A DNA stretch of 64,000 nucleotides from Streptomyces sp. MMG1121 (GTDB lineage: Bacteria > Actinomycetota > Actinomycetes > Streptomycetales > Streptomycetaceae): positions 1 to 64,000 of the forward strand of contig NZ_LGDV01000188.1 in NCBI RefSeq assembly GCF_001280015.1, in the 5' to 3' direction. Numbering within the stretch: the first letter of the stretch is position 1; each line of letters begins with the position of its first letter. The position numbers and the translations under genes were made by a program. This document shows, piece by piece, positions 26,879-35,409 of this stretch. The notes below the pieces were generated by a model that made no database searches, was not told where the DNA came from, and was given only the letters and a program-made list of their open reading frames with translations.

Positions 26879-29101
26879 TCACCGCTCCCTGACCAGCGCC
26901 GCGTACGCACCGCCGCGCGCCACCAGCTCCTCGTGCCGCCCGCGTTCGACGATCGTGCCGTGCTGCAGCACCACGATCTCGTCGCTGTCGCGGACCGTGC
27001 TCAGCCGGTGCGCGATCACCACGCAGGCACAGCCGCGCCGGCGCAGGTTGTCCATCACGGCCAGCTCGGTCTCCGCGTCCAGCGCGCTGGTCACCTCGTC
27101 CAGCACCAGGATGCTGGGCCGGCGCACCAACGCCCGTGCGATCTCCAGGCGCTGGCGCTGGCCGCCGGAGAAGTTGTGGCCGTCCTGCTCGACCTTGCTG
27201 TGGATGCCGCCCGGGCGGCGCATCACCACGTCGTACAGGGCCGCGTCCTTCAGCGCCTCCACCACGGCCTCGTCGGGGATCGAGGGATCCCACAGGGCCA
27301 CGTTGTCGCGGACCGAGCCCTCGAAGAGGAACACGTCCTGGTCCACGAAGGAGACGGAGGAGGCCAGCGCGCCGCGTGGAATGTCCTCCAGACGGCGGTC
27401 GTCGATGCGGATCACGCCGTCCCACGGGGCGTACAGGCCCGAGATCAGCCGGGACACCGTGGACTTGCCGCTGCCGGAGCCGCCGACCAGCGCCACCTGC
27501 TGCCCCGGGCCCACGGTCAGGTCGAAGCCGCTCAGCAGCGGCTTGTCCAGCGGGCTGTAGCCGAAGGTGACGTTCTCCAGCTCGACGTGCCCCTGCAGCC
27601 GGCGCGTGGAGTCGCCGCCGCCGGGCCGGGCGTAGAGCGGGTCGGCCTGGAAGTTCTCCACGTCCTTCAGCCGGGCCACGTCGGCCGCGAAGTCCTGGAT
27701 GCGGCCCGCCACACCGTTGAGCCGGGTGAGCGGGGCGGTGAAGCGGGTCACCAGGGCCTGGAACGCGACCAGCAGACCGACCGAGATGTGGCCCTCGACC
27801 GCCCGCATGCCGCCGATCCACAGGATGAGCGCGCTGTTGAGCGTGGCCAGCGTCGGCGCGACCACCCCGAGCCACGCGCTCGGCACCCCGAGCCGCTGCT
27901 GCTCCTCCAGTGTGGCGGCATGCTGACCGGCCCACTTGCGGAAGTAGCCGTCCTCGCCGCCGGTCGCCTTCATGGTCTCGATCAGGTGCAGACCGGTGTA
28001 CGACGTGTTGGTCAGCCGCGCCGTGTCCGCGCGCAGCTTCGCCGTCCGGGTCGCCCGCAGCCGTACGACCAGCCGCATGGCGACCACGTTGAGCAGGGCC
28101 ACGCCGATGCCGAGGAACGTCAGCTGCGGGTCGTAGGTGTAGAGCAGCACGGCGTACAGCACGACCACGACGGCGTCCACGCCCGCCGCCGCGAGGTCGC
28201 GGGCCAGGGTCTCGGCGACCTGGTCGTTGGACTGCAGGCGCTGCACCAGGTCGGCGGGGGAACGCTGGGAGAAGAAGGTGACCGGCAGCCGCAGCAGATG
28301 GCGCAGGAAGCGGGCGCTGGACAGGGTGGAGGAGATGATCCGGCCGTGCAGCAGGTTGGCCTGCTGGAGCCAGGTCAGCACCAGGGTCAGCAGCACACAC
28401 GTGGCCATCGAGGCGAACAGCACGCCGAGCAGCGAGGTCTGCCCGCCGATGAGGAACATGTCGATATAGGTGCGGCTGAGCGCGGGCACGGCCGCACCGA
28501 CCGCGACCAGCAGCAGGCTGGCCAGGACGGCGGCGGGCAGGGTGCCCGCGGTGCCGCGCAGCCGGGCCGGCATCGCGCCGAGCACGCCCGGCCGGCGCCC
28601 GCCCTTGCTGAAGCCGTCACCCGGCTCCAGCACCAGCACCACGCCGGTGAAGCTGCCGTCGAACTCCTCCATGGGCACGAACCGGCGGCCCTTGGCGGGG
28701 TCGTTGATGTACACCCCGCGCCGGCCGAAGCGGCGGCCCATGCCGTCGTAGACGACGTAGTGGTTGAACTCCCAGAACAGGATGGCCGGCGCCTGCACGT
28801 CGGCGAGCGCGGCCAGGTCCATCTGCATGCCCTTGGCCGTCAGACCGTAGCTGCGGGCCGCTTTGAGGAGGTTGGAGGCGCGCGAGCCGTCGCGGGAGAC
28901 ACCGCAGGCGATGCGCAGTTCCTCCAGCGGGACGTGCCGGCCGTAGTGGCCGAGGACCATCGCGAGGGAGGCGGCGCCGCACTCGACGGCCTCCATCTGG
29001 AGCACGGTGGGGGTGCGGACCGTGCCGCCGCGGGGCTTGGGGACCGGCCGCTTGGCCGGGGCGGCCCGTCTGCGGCCGCGGGTTTCCTGGGTCGTGCTCA
29101 C
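26879..29101 (-). CDS. Peptidase-containing ABC exporter (C39, NHLP type)
   Basis: The 740-residue processing exporter cuts double-glycine leaders and secretes the peptide. The N-terminal C39 peptidase keeps Gln35, Cys41 (MEAVECGAASLAMVLGHYG), His114 (FNHYVVYDG) and Asp134 (INDPAKG). Six membrane segments (~195-460) and an ATPase follow (~500-740; Walker A GGSGSGKST, signature FSGGQRQRLE, Walker B ILVLDEVTSALD). The GTG at 29101 overlaps the HlyD stop as GTGA. The leader it would cut ends in VSGG in the small gene at 30053-30267, first in this same cluster. Confidence 0.92.
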   Translation of the reverse strand: MSTTQETRGRRRAAPAKRPVPKPRGGTVRTPTVLQMEAVECGAASLAMVLGHYGRHVPLEELRIACGVSRDGSRASNLLKAARSYGLTAKGMQMDLAALADVQAPAILFWEFNHYVVYDGMGRRFGRRGVYINDPAKGRRFVPMEEFDGSFTGVVLVLEPGDGFSKGGRRPGVLGAMPARLRGTAGTLPAAVLASLLLVAVGAAVPALSRTYIDMFLIGGQTSLLGVLFASMATCVLLTLVLTWLQQANLLHGRIISSTLSSARFLRHLLRLPVTFFSQRSPADLVQRLQSNDQVAETLARDLAAAGVDAVVVVLYAVLLYTYDPQLTFLGIGVALLNVVAMRLVVRLRATRTAKLRADTARLTNTSYTGLHLIETMKATGGEDGYFRKWAGQHAATLEEQQRLGVPSAWLGVVAPTLATLNSALILWIGGMRAVEGHISVGLLVAFQALVTRFTAPLTRLNGVAGRIQDFAADVARLKDVENFQADPLYARPGGGDSTRRLQGHVELENVTFGYSPLDKPLLSGFDLTVGPGQQVALVGGSGSGKSTVSRLISGLYAPWDGVIRIDDRRLEDIPRGALASSVSFVDQDVFLFEGSVRDNVALWDPSIPDEAVVEALKDAALYDVVMRRPGGIHSKVEQDGHNFSGGQRQRLEIARALVRRPSILVLDEVTSALDAETELAVMDNLRRRGCACVVIAHRLSTVRDSDEIVVLQHGTIVERGRHEELVARGGAYAALVRER

Positions 29102-29901
29102 GGCAGCAGCCAATCGACGGGGCGCTGGTCGGCCAGCTTGACCGAGGCGGAGGCGAGGGTCATCGAGTCGAGTCCGAACGGCGGCCCGCCGGCGGTCGAC
29201 CACCGGTAGCCGCTCTTCGTCGCCGACGTGTCCAGCGTGACCAGGACGGCCACCGGACGGCCCTTGCGGGTGAACTGCTGGCCGAGCTGGCTGTCGCCGA
29301 GGAACGCGGAGATCGACTGGGCGGACTGCGCCTCGCGGTCCACCGACTTCACCCGGCCGCGCAGCACGCCGTACGTCTGCGTCGGCACCGAGGACACGGT
29401 GAGGTCCACGGCGGCGTGCGCCGGGATGGCGGCGGCGTTCTCGGCGGGGACGTAGACGGTCGCGTACAGGGGGTCGGAGGCGTGGGCGACCTTCTCCACG
29501 GCGGCGACGTTCGTGCCGGTCTGGATGATCTGGCCGATGGTGGAGGCGAGCGCCGTGACGCGGCCCGCGGCGACCGTGCGGACGACCGAGTCGCCCTGCG
29601 CGGTGCGGACCTTGAGCACCGGCGCGTTCGCGGGCAGGCGTTCGCCCTGCCGGGCGTAGACGGCCGTGACCTGGCCGGACACCGGGCTCTGCAGCAGATA
29701 GCTGCCTTCGCCGTGGGTGAGGATGGCCGGCGCGCCCACGGTGGAGGCGACCGAACCGGTCACCGCCCAGACGGAGGCCGCCGCCATGACGACGACGGTG
29801 ATGCCCAGCGCGAGCCAGCCCTGTGGGCGGGCCAGACGCACCGGAAGGTCCAGCTCTTCCGGCGACTGGAGCTTGGCGAGGGCCTGTTGGCGGAACTGCA
29901 C
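29098..29901 (-). CDS. HlyD-like membrane-fusion adaptor for bacteriocin export
   Basis: The 267-residue protein has one N-terminal membrane anchor (~30-55), a biotinyl-lipoyl-like barrel (SPVSGQVTAVYARQGERLPANAPVLKV and AAGRVTALASTIGQIIQTGTNVA) and a C-terminal extracytoplasmic domain. In NHLP systems such adaptors work with the C39 exporter. The GTG at 29901 follows GAGGGAAG. It overlaps the exporter gene by four bases and lies 151 bases after the precursor gene, with a hairpin between them. Confidence 0.85.
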   Translation of the reverse strand: MQFRQQALAKLQSPEELDLPVRLARPQGWLALGITVVVMAAASVWAVTGSVASTVGAPAILTHGEGSYLLQSPVSGQVTAVYARQGERLPANAPVLKVRTAQGDSVVRTVAAGRVTALASTIGQIIQTGTNVAAVEKVAHASDPLYATVYVPAENAAAIPAHAAVDLTVSSVPTQTYGVLRGRVKSVDREAQSAQSISAFLGDSQLGQQFTRKGRPVAVLVTLDTSATKSGYRWSTAGGPPFGLDSMTLASASVKLADQRPVDWLLP

Positions 29902-30003
29902 GGAACTTCCCTCACCCGAGGAGAGACAGCGTGACGACAGACGTACGGGCAGCCCGTCGGAGGCCGTGGGACACGTACCGGCCTCCTGCGGGCACCCGAG
30001 AGC

Positions 30004-30028
30004 CCCGGAGCCGGGAAACGGCTCCGGG
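30004..30028 (-). terminator. Intercistronic hairpin between bacteriocin precursor and HlyD gene
   Basis: A perfect 10-bp stem, CCCGGAGCCG/CGGCTCCGGG, has a 5-base loop (GGAAA on the plus strand). It is placed so that most transcripts could stop after the precursor gene and fewer reach the exporter genes. Confidence 0.65.
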
Positions 30029-30051
30029 ACTTCGGTGGTACCGAGGCGCGA

Positions 30052-30267
30052 TCAGAGACCGGCGACCAGGTTGGTGACCGGGGCCACGTTCAGGCCGGAG
30101 ACACCCTCGACGGTGCCGACGACCGTGTTGACCAGGCCGGAAACCGGGGCGATGCCGTTGACGGCACCCGTCACGGTGTTGAGGGCGTTCACGGACAGGC
30201 CGCCGGAGACGTTGTCCAGCTCGGCGTCCGAGATCTCGACGGTCTCGACCTGGGGGGTGGAGTTCAT
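30052..30267 (-). CDS. Double-glycine bacteriocin-like precursor peptide, Cys-free
   Basis: The 71-residue peptide has a leader of residues 1-23, acidic and typical of double-glycine substrates (VETVEISDAELDNVSGG, 7-23). A 48-residue core rich in Val, Gly, Asn, Thr and Leu follows. The core has no Cys, so it cannot form lanthionines, and no modification enzyme is nearby. It contains GxxxG motifs (GAVNG, GTVEG) like those packing membrane helices in two-peptide class II bacteriocins. ATG 30267 has AAGGGAAG 7 bases upstream. It is first in the cluster with HlyD, C39 exporter and NHLP transporter. Similar Streptomyces peptides are often loosely called type A2 lantipeptides, which the missing Cys does not support. 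Confidence 0.82.
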   Translation of the reverse strand: MNSTPQVETVEISDAELDNVSGGLSVNALNTVTGAVNGIAPVSGLVNTVVGTVEGVSGLNVAPVTNLVAGL

Positions 30268-30723
30268 GATGGAACTTCCCTTCCTATAAGGATATTTCAC
30301 AAGGGGGGAGCGGCCCCCTCTGGGGACAGACGGACGGCCGCCGACCGCGGGCTGAGGACCTCCGTGTCCGGAAGCCCGCAGCGACCCCCGCGGTGCGATG
30401 GATCAAAGCACGCAGGCGGGGCGCGCTTCCAATCAACCGATGCCCTCATCAGGACACTTGGTGGGGAGACGGGTTCATCCGTGCAGGAGCGCGCACGGCT
30501 TGTCGGCGACTCCTTCACATGCCGCCCGGCATCGCCTCATCCGGCCCCTTGTCGCGCGGGTGGCGAATCCGGCACTCGGCGCCAAAGGCGTACCGGGGGA
30601 CACAGGGATGTGCAGATCCCCCGGCATCGGTGACCCGCTTGAGTATTCGATGTGTAGATTCCCTGAAGCAGGGATTCCGGTACGAGTCCGGAACGGACCG
30701 TTACTGATCGGTAGCGGACTGTG
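30268..30723. other. 456-base upstream region of the bacteriocin cluster
   Basis: No gene with support. It should hold the cluster promoter. A TCCCTG/CAGGGA inverted repeat (about 30660-30674) lies in AT-richer DNA (30635-30720). No convincing -35/-10 pair was found. Confidence 0.5.
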
Positions 30724-31137
30724 TCAGCCCAGAATTGCGTACACCGTGCTCGCCCGGGCGGCGAGCGCGCCCGAATCGGCATCGGTGAGCGCGATGTCCG
30801 CGAACGCGGTCCGGCGGCCCAGCTTCGTCAGGACCGCTTCGATCAGGACATCCGCACCGGTCACCGGCCGCTGGAACGACGTCGACTGCTGCACCGTCGT
30901 CATCGGCACGAACGCGCCCCGCGCGGCGGACACCGCGATCACCGTCGCCGTGTCGGCGGCCGCCATCAGGGCCTGCCCCGACAGCCCGCCGCCCTCCCGC
31001 GCCAGCCGCTCGGACCAGGGAAGACGCAGCACGGCCCGGTCGTCGCCGACCCCTTCGACCGTGAGCCCGAGATCGAGCACCCAGGGCGCGAAGTGCGCGG
31101 AGAGGATCTTGTCGGCTTCGGCAGTGGTCATCGTCAT
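30724..31137 (-). CDS. PaaI-type hotdog-fold thioesterase
   Basis: The 137-residue protein has the PaaI/YigI hotdog signature EGGGLSGQALMAAADTATVIAV (~46-67) and the strand FVPMTTVQQSTSFQRPVTGADVLIEAVLTKLGRRTAFADIAL. The family hydrolyses acyl-CoA thioesters; the substrate is unknown. The ATG at 31137 is followed by a second at 31131; neither has a strong ribosome site. It is divergent from the streptogrisin-like gene and not clearly part of the peptide cluster. Confidence 0.82.
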   Translation of the reverse strand: MTMTTAEADKILSAHFAPWVLDLGLTVEGVGDDRAVLRLPWSERLAREGGGLSGQALMAAADTATVIAVSAARGAFVPMTTVQQSTSFQRPVTGADVLIEAVLTKLGRRTAFADIALTDADSGALAARASTVYAILG

Positions 31138-31322
31138 ATGGCGGATTGTTCCCGGCCGCCCGCCCCGGCACGCACGGCGTGGCCGATTCGCCCGCCCCGT
31201 ACGGCAGTTGCGCCACGGGTTTGAACACGGCGCACGCCCGGTGCGTACGTACGGCCATCCAGGCGCCCCAGATTCGAACTGCCCGTGAGCGGCAGACCCC
31301 CGTCCCCAGGAGGTCGAGAAGG

Positions 31323-32768
31323 TTGAGTCACAAGCGAATGCCCAAGCGCAAGGCCGCGATAGCGGTGGGCGGTGTCGCGGCGCTCGGAGCGGCGGCTCTC
31401 CTGCTGCCCAACGCCAACGCCTCGCAGGACAAGAACGACACGAACGCGGCCGGCACCAACGGCACGGCCCGGACCCTGAAGGCCGCGGACGCCTCGGGCC
31501 TCGCCGACCGGCTCCAGAAGGCCCTCGGCGACGCCTTCGCCGGGTCCTACTACGACAGCGGCAAGCAGCAACTGGTCGTGAACGTGGCCGACGCCGACAG
31601 CACCGTGATCGCCCAGGCCAAGAAGGCCGGCGCGGTCGTCCGCGAGGTGAGGAACAGCACCCGCGCCCTGAAGGCCGCCGCCGGGACCCTGAAGACCAAG
31701 GCGACGATCCCGGGCACCTCCTGGGCCGTCGACCCGCGCACCAACAAGATCCTCGTCACCGCGGACTCCACCGTCACCGGCGCCAAGTGGGACCGGCTGC
31801 AGTCGACCGTGCAGGGCCTCGGCTCCGGCACGGCGACCCTGAAGAAGTCCGCCGGCAGCTTCAAGACCTTCGTCTCGGGCGGCGACGCCATCTTCTCCCA
31901 GACGCAGCAGGGCGGCGTGCGCTGCTCCCTCGGCTTCAACGTCACCGCCTCCGACGGCAGCCCCGCCTTCCTGACGGCCGGTCACTGCGGCGTCGCCGCC
32001 AAGGACTGGTCCGACTCGCAGAACGGGCAGCCCATCGCCACCGTGGACCAGGCCAAGTTCCCCGGCAACGACTTCTCGCTCGTCAAGTACGACGACCCGA
32101 ACACCCAGGCACCCAGCGAGGTCAACGCCGGCAACGGCCAGACCGTGCAGATCACCCAGGCCGCGGACGCCACCGTCGGCGAGACCGTGTTCCGCATGGG
32201 CTCCACCACCGGTCTGCACAACGGCCAGGTCACCGGCCTCGACGCCACCGTCAACTTCCAGAGCGAGACCAACCCCGGCGGCACCGACACCGTCAACGGC
32301 CTCATCCAGACCAACGTCTGCGCCGAGGCGGGCGACAGCGGCGGCTCCCTGTTCACCCAGGACGGCAGCGCCGTCGGCCTCACCTCCGGCGGCAGCGGCG
32401 ACTGCACCAGCGGCGGCGAGACCTTCTTCCAGCCGGTGACGGCCGCCCTGCAGGCCACCGGCGCGACGCTGGGCAACGGCGGCAACGGCGCCGGCGACCA
32501 GTCCGGCTCCGCCGCCCCGTCGGCCTCGGCGAGCGACCCGGCCGGCAACGGCGGCGACCAGATCGGCGGCTCCGCCGCCCCGTCCGCCTCGGCCACCGAC
32601 CCCTCCGGCAACGGCACCGCTGACCCGTCCGGGAGCGCAGCGGGCGACCCGTCAGGAAGCGGTGCCGGTGACCCGTCCGGCGGTGGCAGCGACCAGTCCG
32701 GCGGTGGCAGCGACCAGTCCGGCGCTGGGTCCGCGAACGACGGGTCGTCCATGACCGGCTCGAACTGA
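31323..32768 (+). CDS. Streptogrisin-like secreted serine protease (S1E) precursor
   Basis: The 481-residue preproenzyme has a signal peptide (to ~33), an alpha-lytic-type pro-region (~45-190) that chaperones folding, and a trypsin-fold protease with His221 (LTAGHC), Asp250 (NDFSLVKY) and Ser339 (GDSGGSL). A ~100-residue Gly/Ser/Asp/Pro-rich tail follows, built of repeats. There is no carbohydrate-binding domain at the end. TTG 31323 is preferred because AGGAGGT lies 8 bases upstream; the ATG at 31338 is too far. The protease is probably secreted. The SSI-type inhibitor encoded 13 kb away could act on enzymes of this sort (inference). Confidence 0.92.
   Translation: MSHKRMPKRKAAIAVGGVAALGAAALLLPNANASQDKNDTNAAGTNGTARTLKAADASGLADRLQKALGDAFAGSYYDSGKQQLVVNVADADSTVIAQAKKAGAVVREVRNSTRALKAAAGTLKTKATIPGTSWAVDPRTNKILVTADSTVTGAKWDRLQSTVQGLGSGTATLKKSAGSFKTFVSGGDAIFSQTQQGGVRCSLGFNVTASDGSPAFLTAGHCGVAAKDWSDSQNGQPIATVDQAKFPGNDFSLVKYDDPNTQAPSEVNAGNGQTVQITQAADATVGETVFRMGSTTGLHNGQVTGLDATVNFQSETNPGGTDTVNGLIQTNVCAEAGDSGGSLFTQDGSAVGLTSGGSGDCTSGGETFFQPVTAALQATGATLGNGGNGAGDQSGSAAPSASASDPAGNGGDQIGGSAAPSASATDPSGNGTADPSGSAAGDPSGSGAGDPSGGGSDQSGGGSDQSGAGSANDGSSMTGSN
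32500..32750 (+). repeat. Low-complexity tandem repeats in the protease tail
   Basis: The coding sequence repeats units such as GSAAPSASA-DP-GNG and two exact 21-base copies encoding GGGSDQS (about 32692-32733). These lengthen a flexible linker and could change in number by slippage. Confidence 0.7.
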
Positions 32769-32835
32769 GCCGGGGCCGACCGGCTCACCCCGCGTTCCCT
32801 GACGGCCGCACCCGCGGTTCCGGCCGGCAGGGAAC

Positions 32836-32865
32836 GGTCCGGCCCTCCGGCGGGAGGGCCGGACC
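32836..32865. terminator. Bidirectional terminator between protease and phosphatase genes
   Basis: A perfect 13-bp stem (32836-32848 GGTCCGGCCCTCC with 32853-32865) has a 4-base loop and sits between convergent genes, 68 bases after the protease stop and 23 after the phosphatase stop. Confidence 0.85.
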
Positions 32866-32887
32866 CGCCCCCGTCGGCGGCCGCCCG

Positions 32888-35041
32888 TCAGGCGTCCGCA
32901 CGGGCCCGCAGCAGCAGCACCGCCACGTCGTCGACCCGCTCCCGGGCCGCCGCGCTGTGCTGTACGACCTCGTCCGCCAGCCGCTCCAGCGGCTGGTCGC
33001 CGATCTCCGACAGCAGCCCGCCGAGGTCGACCAGCGCGTCCTCGATGTCGACGCCGGGGGACTCCACCAGACCGTCGGTGTACAGGACGAGGACCGAACC
33101 GGGAGCGAGGGACACCTCGGTCGTCGGATACACGGCGGCCGCGTCGATCCCGAGCAGCGGGCCGCCGGCCAGGTCCAGCACCCGCACCCGCCCGTCCGGC
33201 CGCCTCAGCAGCGGTGGCGGATGCCCCGCCCGGGCCATCACGGCCCGCCCACGCGCCGGATCCAGCCGCAGATACAGACAGCTGGCGAACAGCTCCGTAC
33301 CGAGGTCGATCAGCAGCCGGTTGGTGCTGCTCATCACCTCGTGCGGCGCCTGCCCGACCGTGGTGTACGCCCGCACCCCGGTACGGATCTGCCCCATCAG
33401 GCCCGCCGCCGTCACGTTGTGCCCCTGGACGTCCCCGATCACCGCCGCGGTCAGCGGCAGGGTCGGCACCAGGTCGTAGAAGTCGCCGCCGATCTCCATG
33501 CCGTGCGTGGCCGGCAGATAGCGGGCGGCGGCCTCGATACCGGCCGGCGGCGCCAGCGAGCTCGGCAGCAGGGCCTGTTGGAGGCCGTGTGCCAGCCGGT
33601 GCTTGGCGTCGTAGAGCTGGGCCCGCGCCAGCGCCTGCGCGATCAGGCCGCCCAGGGACGTCAGCACGGCCCGCTCGTCGGCGGGGAAGGCATGCGGTTC
33701 GGCGTACGCCAGCACGCACGTGCCCACCGGCCGCCCGGACGCGATCAACGGCAGATACGCCCAGGCCGCGAAGCCGTCCGGGGTCTCGTACCGCTCCGGA
33801 TACAGTCGTTCCAGCTGCGCCCGCGAGTCGAAGAACGCGGGCACCCCGCTGCTCAGCGCATGGGTGCCCGGGGTGCGCTCGGACAGCGACATCCCGTCGA
33901 ACCGCTCCACCACGTGCGGATCGTCGTATCCCCGGTGCCCCAGCACATGCAGCCGCCCGCCCTGCGCGCCGAGGACCGCCACCGCCTGGCCGCCGACGGC
34001 CGGGGTCACCTCGTCCCACACCAGCTGCACCACGTCCTGCACGCCCACCGCCTCGGTCAGTGCGCCCGCGAGGCTCAGCACCTGGGAGATCGTCACCAGC
34101 CGGGACGGCGCAGGATCCGTCGGCGGGGCCGCTCGCGCCATGTCCGCCACCGCCCGGGCCCGGTTGACGCGCACGCTCAGCCCGGTCGTGCTGGGGTACA
34201 ACCGGAACGACAGCCACTCACCCGGCGGGCGCATCGCCACGAACGACGTCACCTCCTGGCTGAGCAGCGCCGCCCGGTAACGGTCCTCGTACACCGGGTC
34301 GTTGAGCCAGGGCACCGAATCCCACGGCACCGTGCCGAGCAGCTCACCGGCCGGCCGGCCGAGCAGCTCGACGGCGGCCGTGTTGACGAACCCGATCCGG
34401 CCGTGCAGATCCAGCGACAGCAGCCCGTACGGCAGCCGGGACACCATCCGTGCCGCCTCGACCGAGCCCAGCGTGTCGGCCACGGCCGACGGCGGCACCG
34501 CCAGCACATCCGCCTCGGAGCCGAGCGGCCCGTCCTCGGCGGCGGCCCGCTCCAGCCGCAGCGCCAGCCGGTCGCAGGCCGCCGTCAGCTGCGCGCGCTC
34601 CCCGTCCGACAGCTCCGCGGGATGCGCACCCGGCCAGGTCACGAACACCGCGCCGTACACCCGGCTCTCCGTCGCCACGGGCACCGCGGCCAGCGCGAAC
34701 GGGTACGGCAGCACCACCGCGATCCGCGGATAGCGGCGGGCCATCGCCTCCTCGCCGCCCACCCACACCAGCCGTCGGCCGCGCACCGCGTCGGCGACCG
34801 GGATCGGCGCGCTCAGCCCGACCCGCTCCCACGGCGCCGCGAACGCCCGGGGCATGCCCGCGTGGACCGCCATCTCCAGGACCGGCTCGTCGGACCGCAG
34901 CAGATACACCGCGCCGGAGTGCGCGTGCACCTCCTCGAGCATCGAGGCCAGCGCGAGCGACAGCACCGGCAGGGCGGCCGGTACCCCGGCGGTTGCCGGT
35001 GCCGGCGCCGTTCCCGGCCCTGACCGTGGCCCGTCGGACAC
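32888..35041 (-). CDS. GAF-PAS-GAF SpoIIE-type serine phosphatase
   Basis: The 717-residue protein has GAF (~25-150), PAS (~195-290; YGLLSLDLHGRIGFVNTAAVELLGRPAGELLG), GAF (~325-475) and a C-terminal SpoIIE/PP2C domain (~495-717; GIEAAARYLPA, GGDFYDLVPTLPL, VIGDVQGHN, LVLYTDGLVES). Unlike the other two in the window it has no HATPase domain, so it should be a pure phosphatase of anti-anti-sigma proteins. GTG 35041 has AGGAGG 7 bases upstream. It is divergent from ramR with a 368-base gap, which raises the possibility of co-regulation with SapB (inference). Confidence 0.87.
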   Translation of the reverse strand: MSDGPRSGPGTAPAPATAGVPAALPVLSLALASMLEEVHAHSGAVYLLRSDEPVLEMAVHAGMPRAFAAPWERVGLSAPIPVADAVRGRRLVWVGGEEAMARRYPRIAVVLPYPFALAAVPVATESRVYGAVFVTWPGAHPAELSDGERAQLTAACDRLALRLERAAAEDGPLGSEADVLAVPPSAVADTLGSVEAARMVSRLPYGLLSLDLHGRIGFVNTAAVELLGRPAGELLGTVPWDSVPWLNDPVYEDRYRAALLSQEVTSFVAMRPPGEWLSFRLYPSTTGLSVRVNRARAVADMARAAPPTDPAPSRLVTISQVLSLAGALTEAVGVQDVVQLVWDEVTPAVGGQAVAVLGAQGGRLHVLGHRGYDDPHVVERFDGMSLSERTPGTHALSSGVPAFFDSRAQLERLYPERYETPDGFAAWAYLPLIASGRPVGTCVLAYAEPHAFPADERAVLTSLGGLIAQALARAQLYDAKHRLAHGLQQALLPSSLAPPAGIEAAARYLPATHGMEIGGDFYDLVPTLPLTAAVIGDVQGHNVTAAGLMGQIRTGVRAYTTVGQAPHEVMSSTNRLLIDLGTELFASCLYLRLDPARGRAVMARAGHPPPLLRRPDGRVRVLDLAGGPLLGIDAAAVYPTTEVSLAPGSVLVLYTDGLVESPGVDIEDALVDLGGLLSEIGDQPLERLADEVVQHSAAARERVDDVAVLLLRARADA

Positions 35042-35409
35042 GCCACCACCTCCTCGTACGGCCGCGCGTCGCACCCCGGGGACCAGACTCCCTCGCGGGG
35101 GCGCCGCCCGCACGGCGAACGCCCCGGGCGCCCCCGCGCCGGAGCCGCTGGGTATCCCGTACGCCCGGGCCCATGCCAGAGGCATCGGAAGCGCGGGCGG
35201 CGTACGGGCGCTCCGCGTGCGCCCCCGCGCACCCTGATGGCCGAATCTCCGCGCCCGCGAACGAAGGGCGCACCCAAGAATGGGCAGGCGCTTTCCGCGG
35301 TGTGGACCACCGCGCGGACGGCGCACGGGACGGGGGGGACCGCGACCGGCCCACGAGGCACGGGCGGCGAACGACGCGAGATACGACGACCATACGAGGG
35401 GGCGGGGCA
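35042..35409. other. 368-base divergent region between phosphatase and ramR
   Basis: No gene is supported. It contains the nested inverted repeat at 35156-35208 and must carry the phosphatase and ramR promoters, for which no clear hexamers were found. Confidence 0.55.
35156..35208. repeat. Nested inverted repeat upstream of ramR
   Basis: Outer arms CCCGTACGCC (35156-35165) and GGCGTACGGG (35199-35208) are perfect complements. Inside them ATGCC/GGCAT (35173-35185) forms a second stem with a 3-base loop. It may be an operator or RNA structure. Confidence 0.55.

Noticed and set aside
30364..30633. 89-residue plus-strand frame upstream of the bacteriocin cluster
   Set aside because: No ribosome site, no leader-like features and poor third-position bias.
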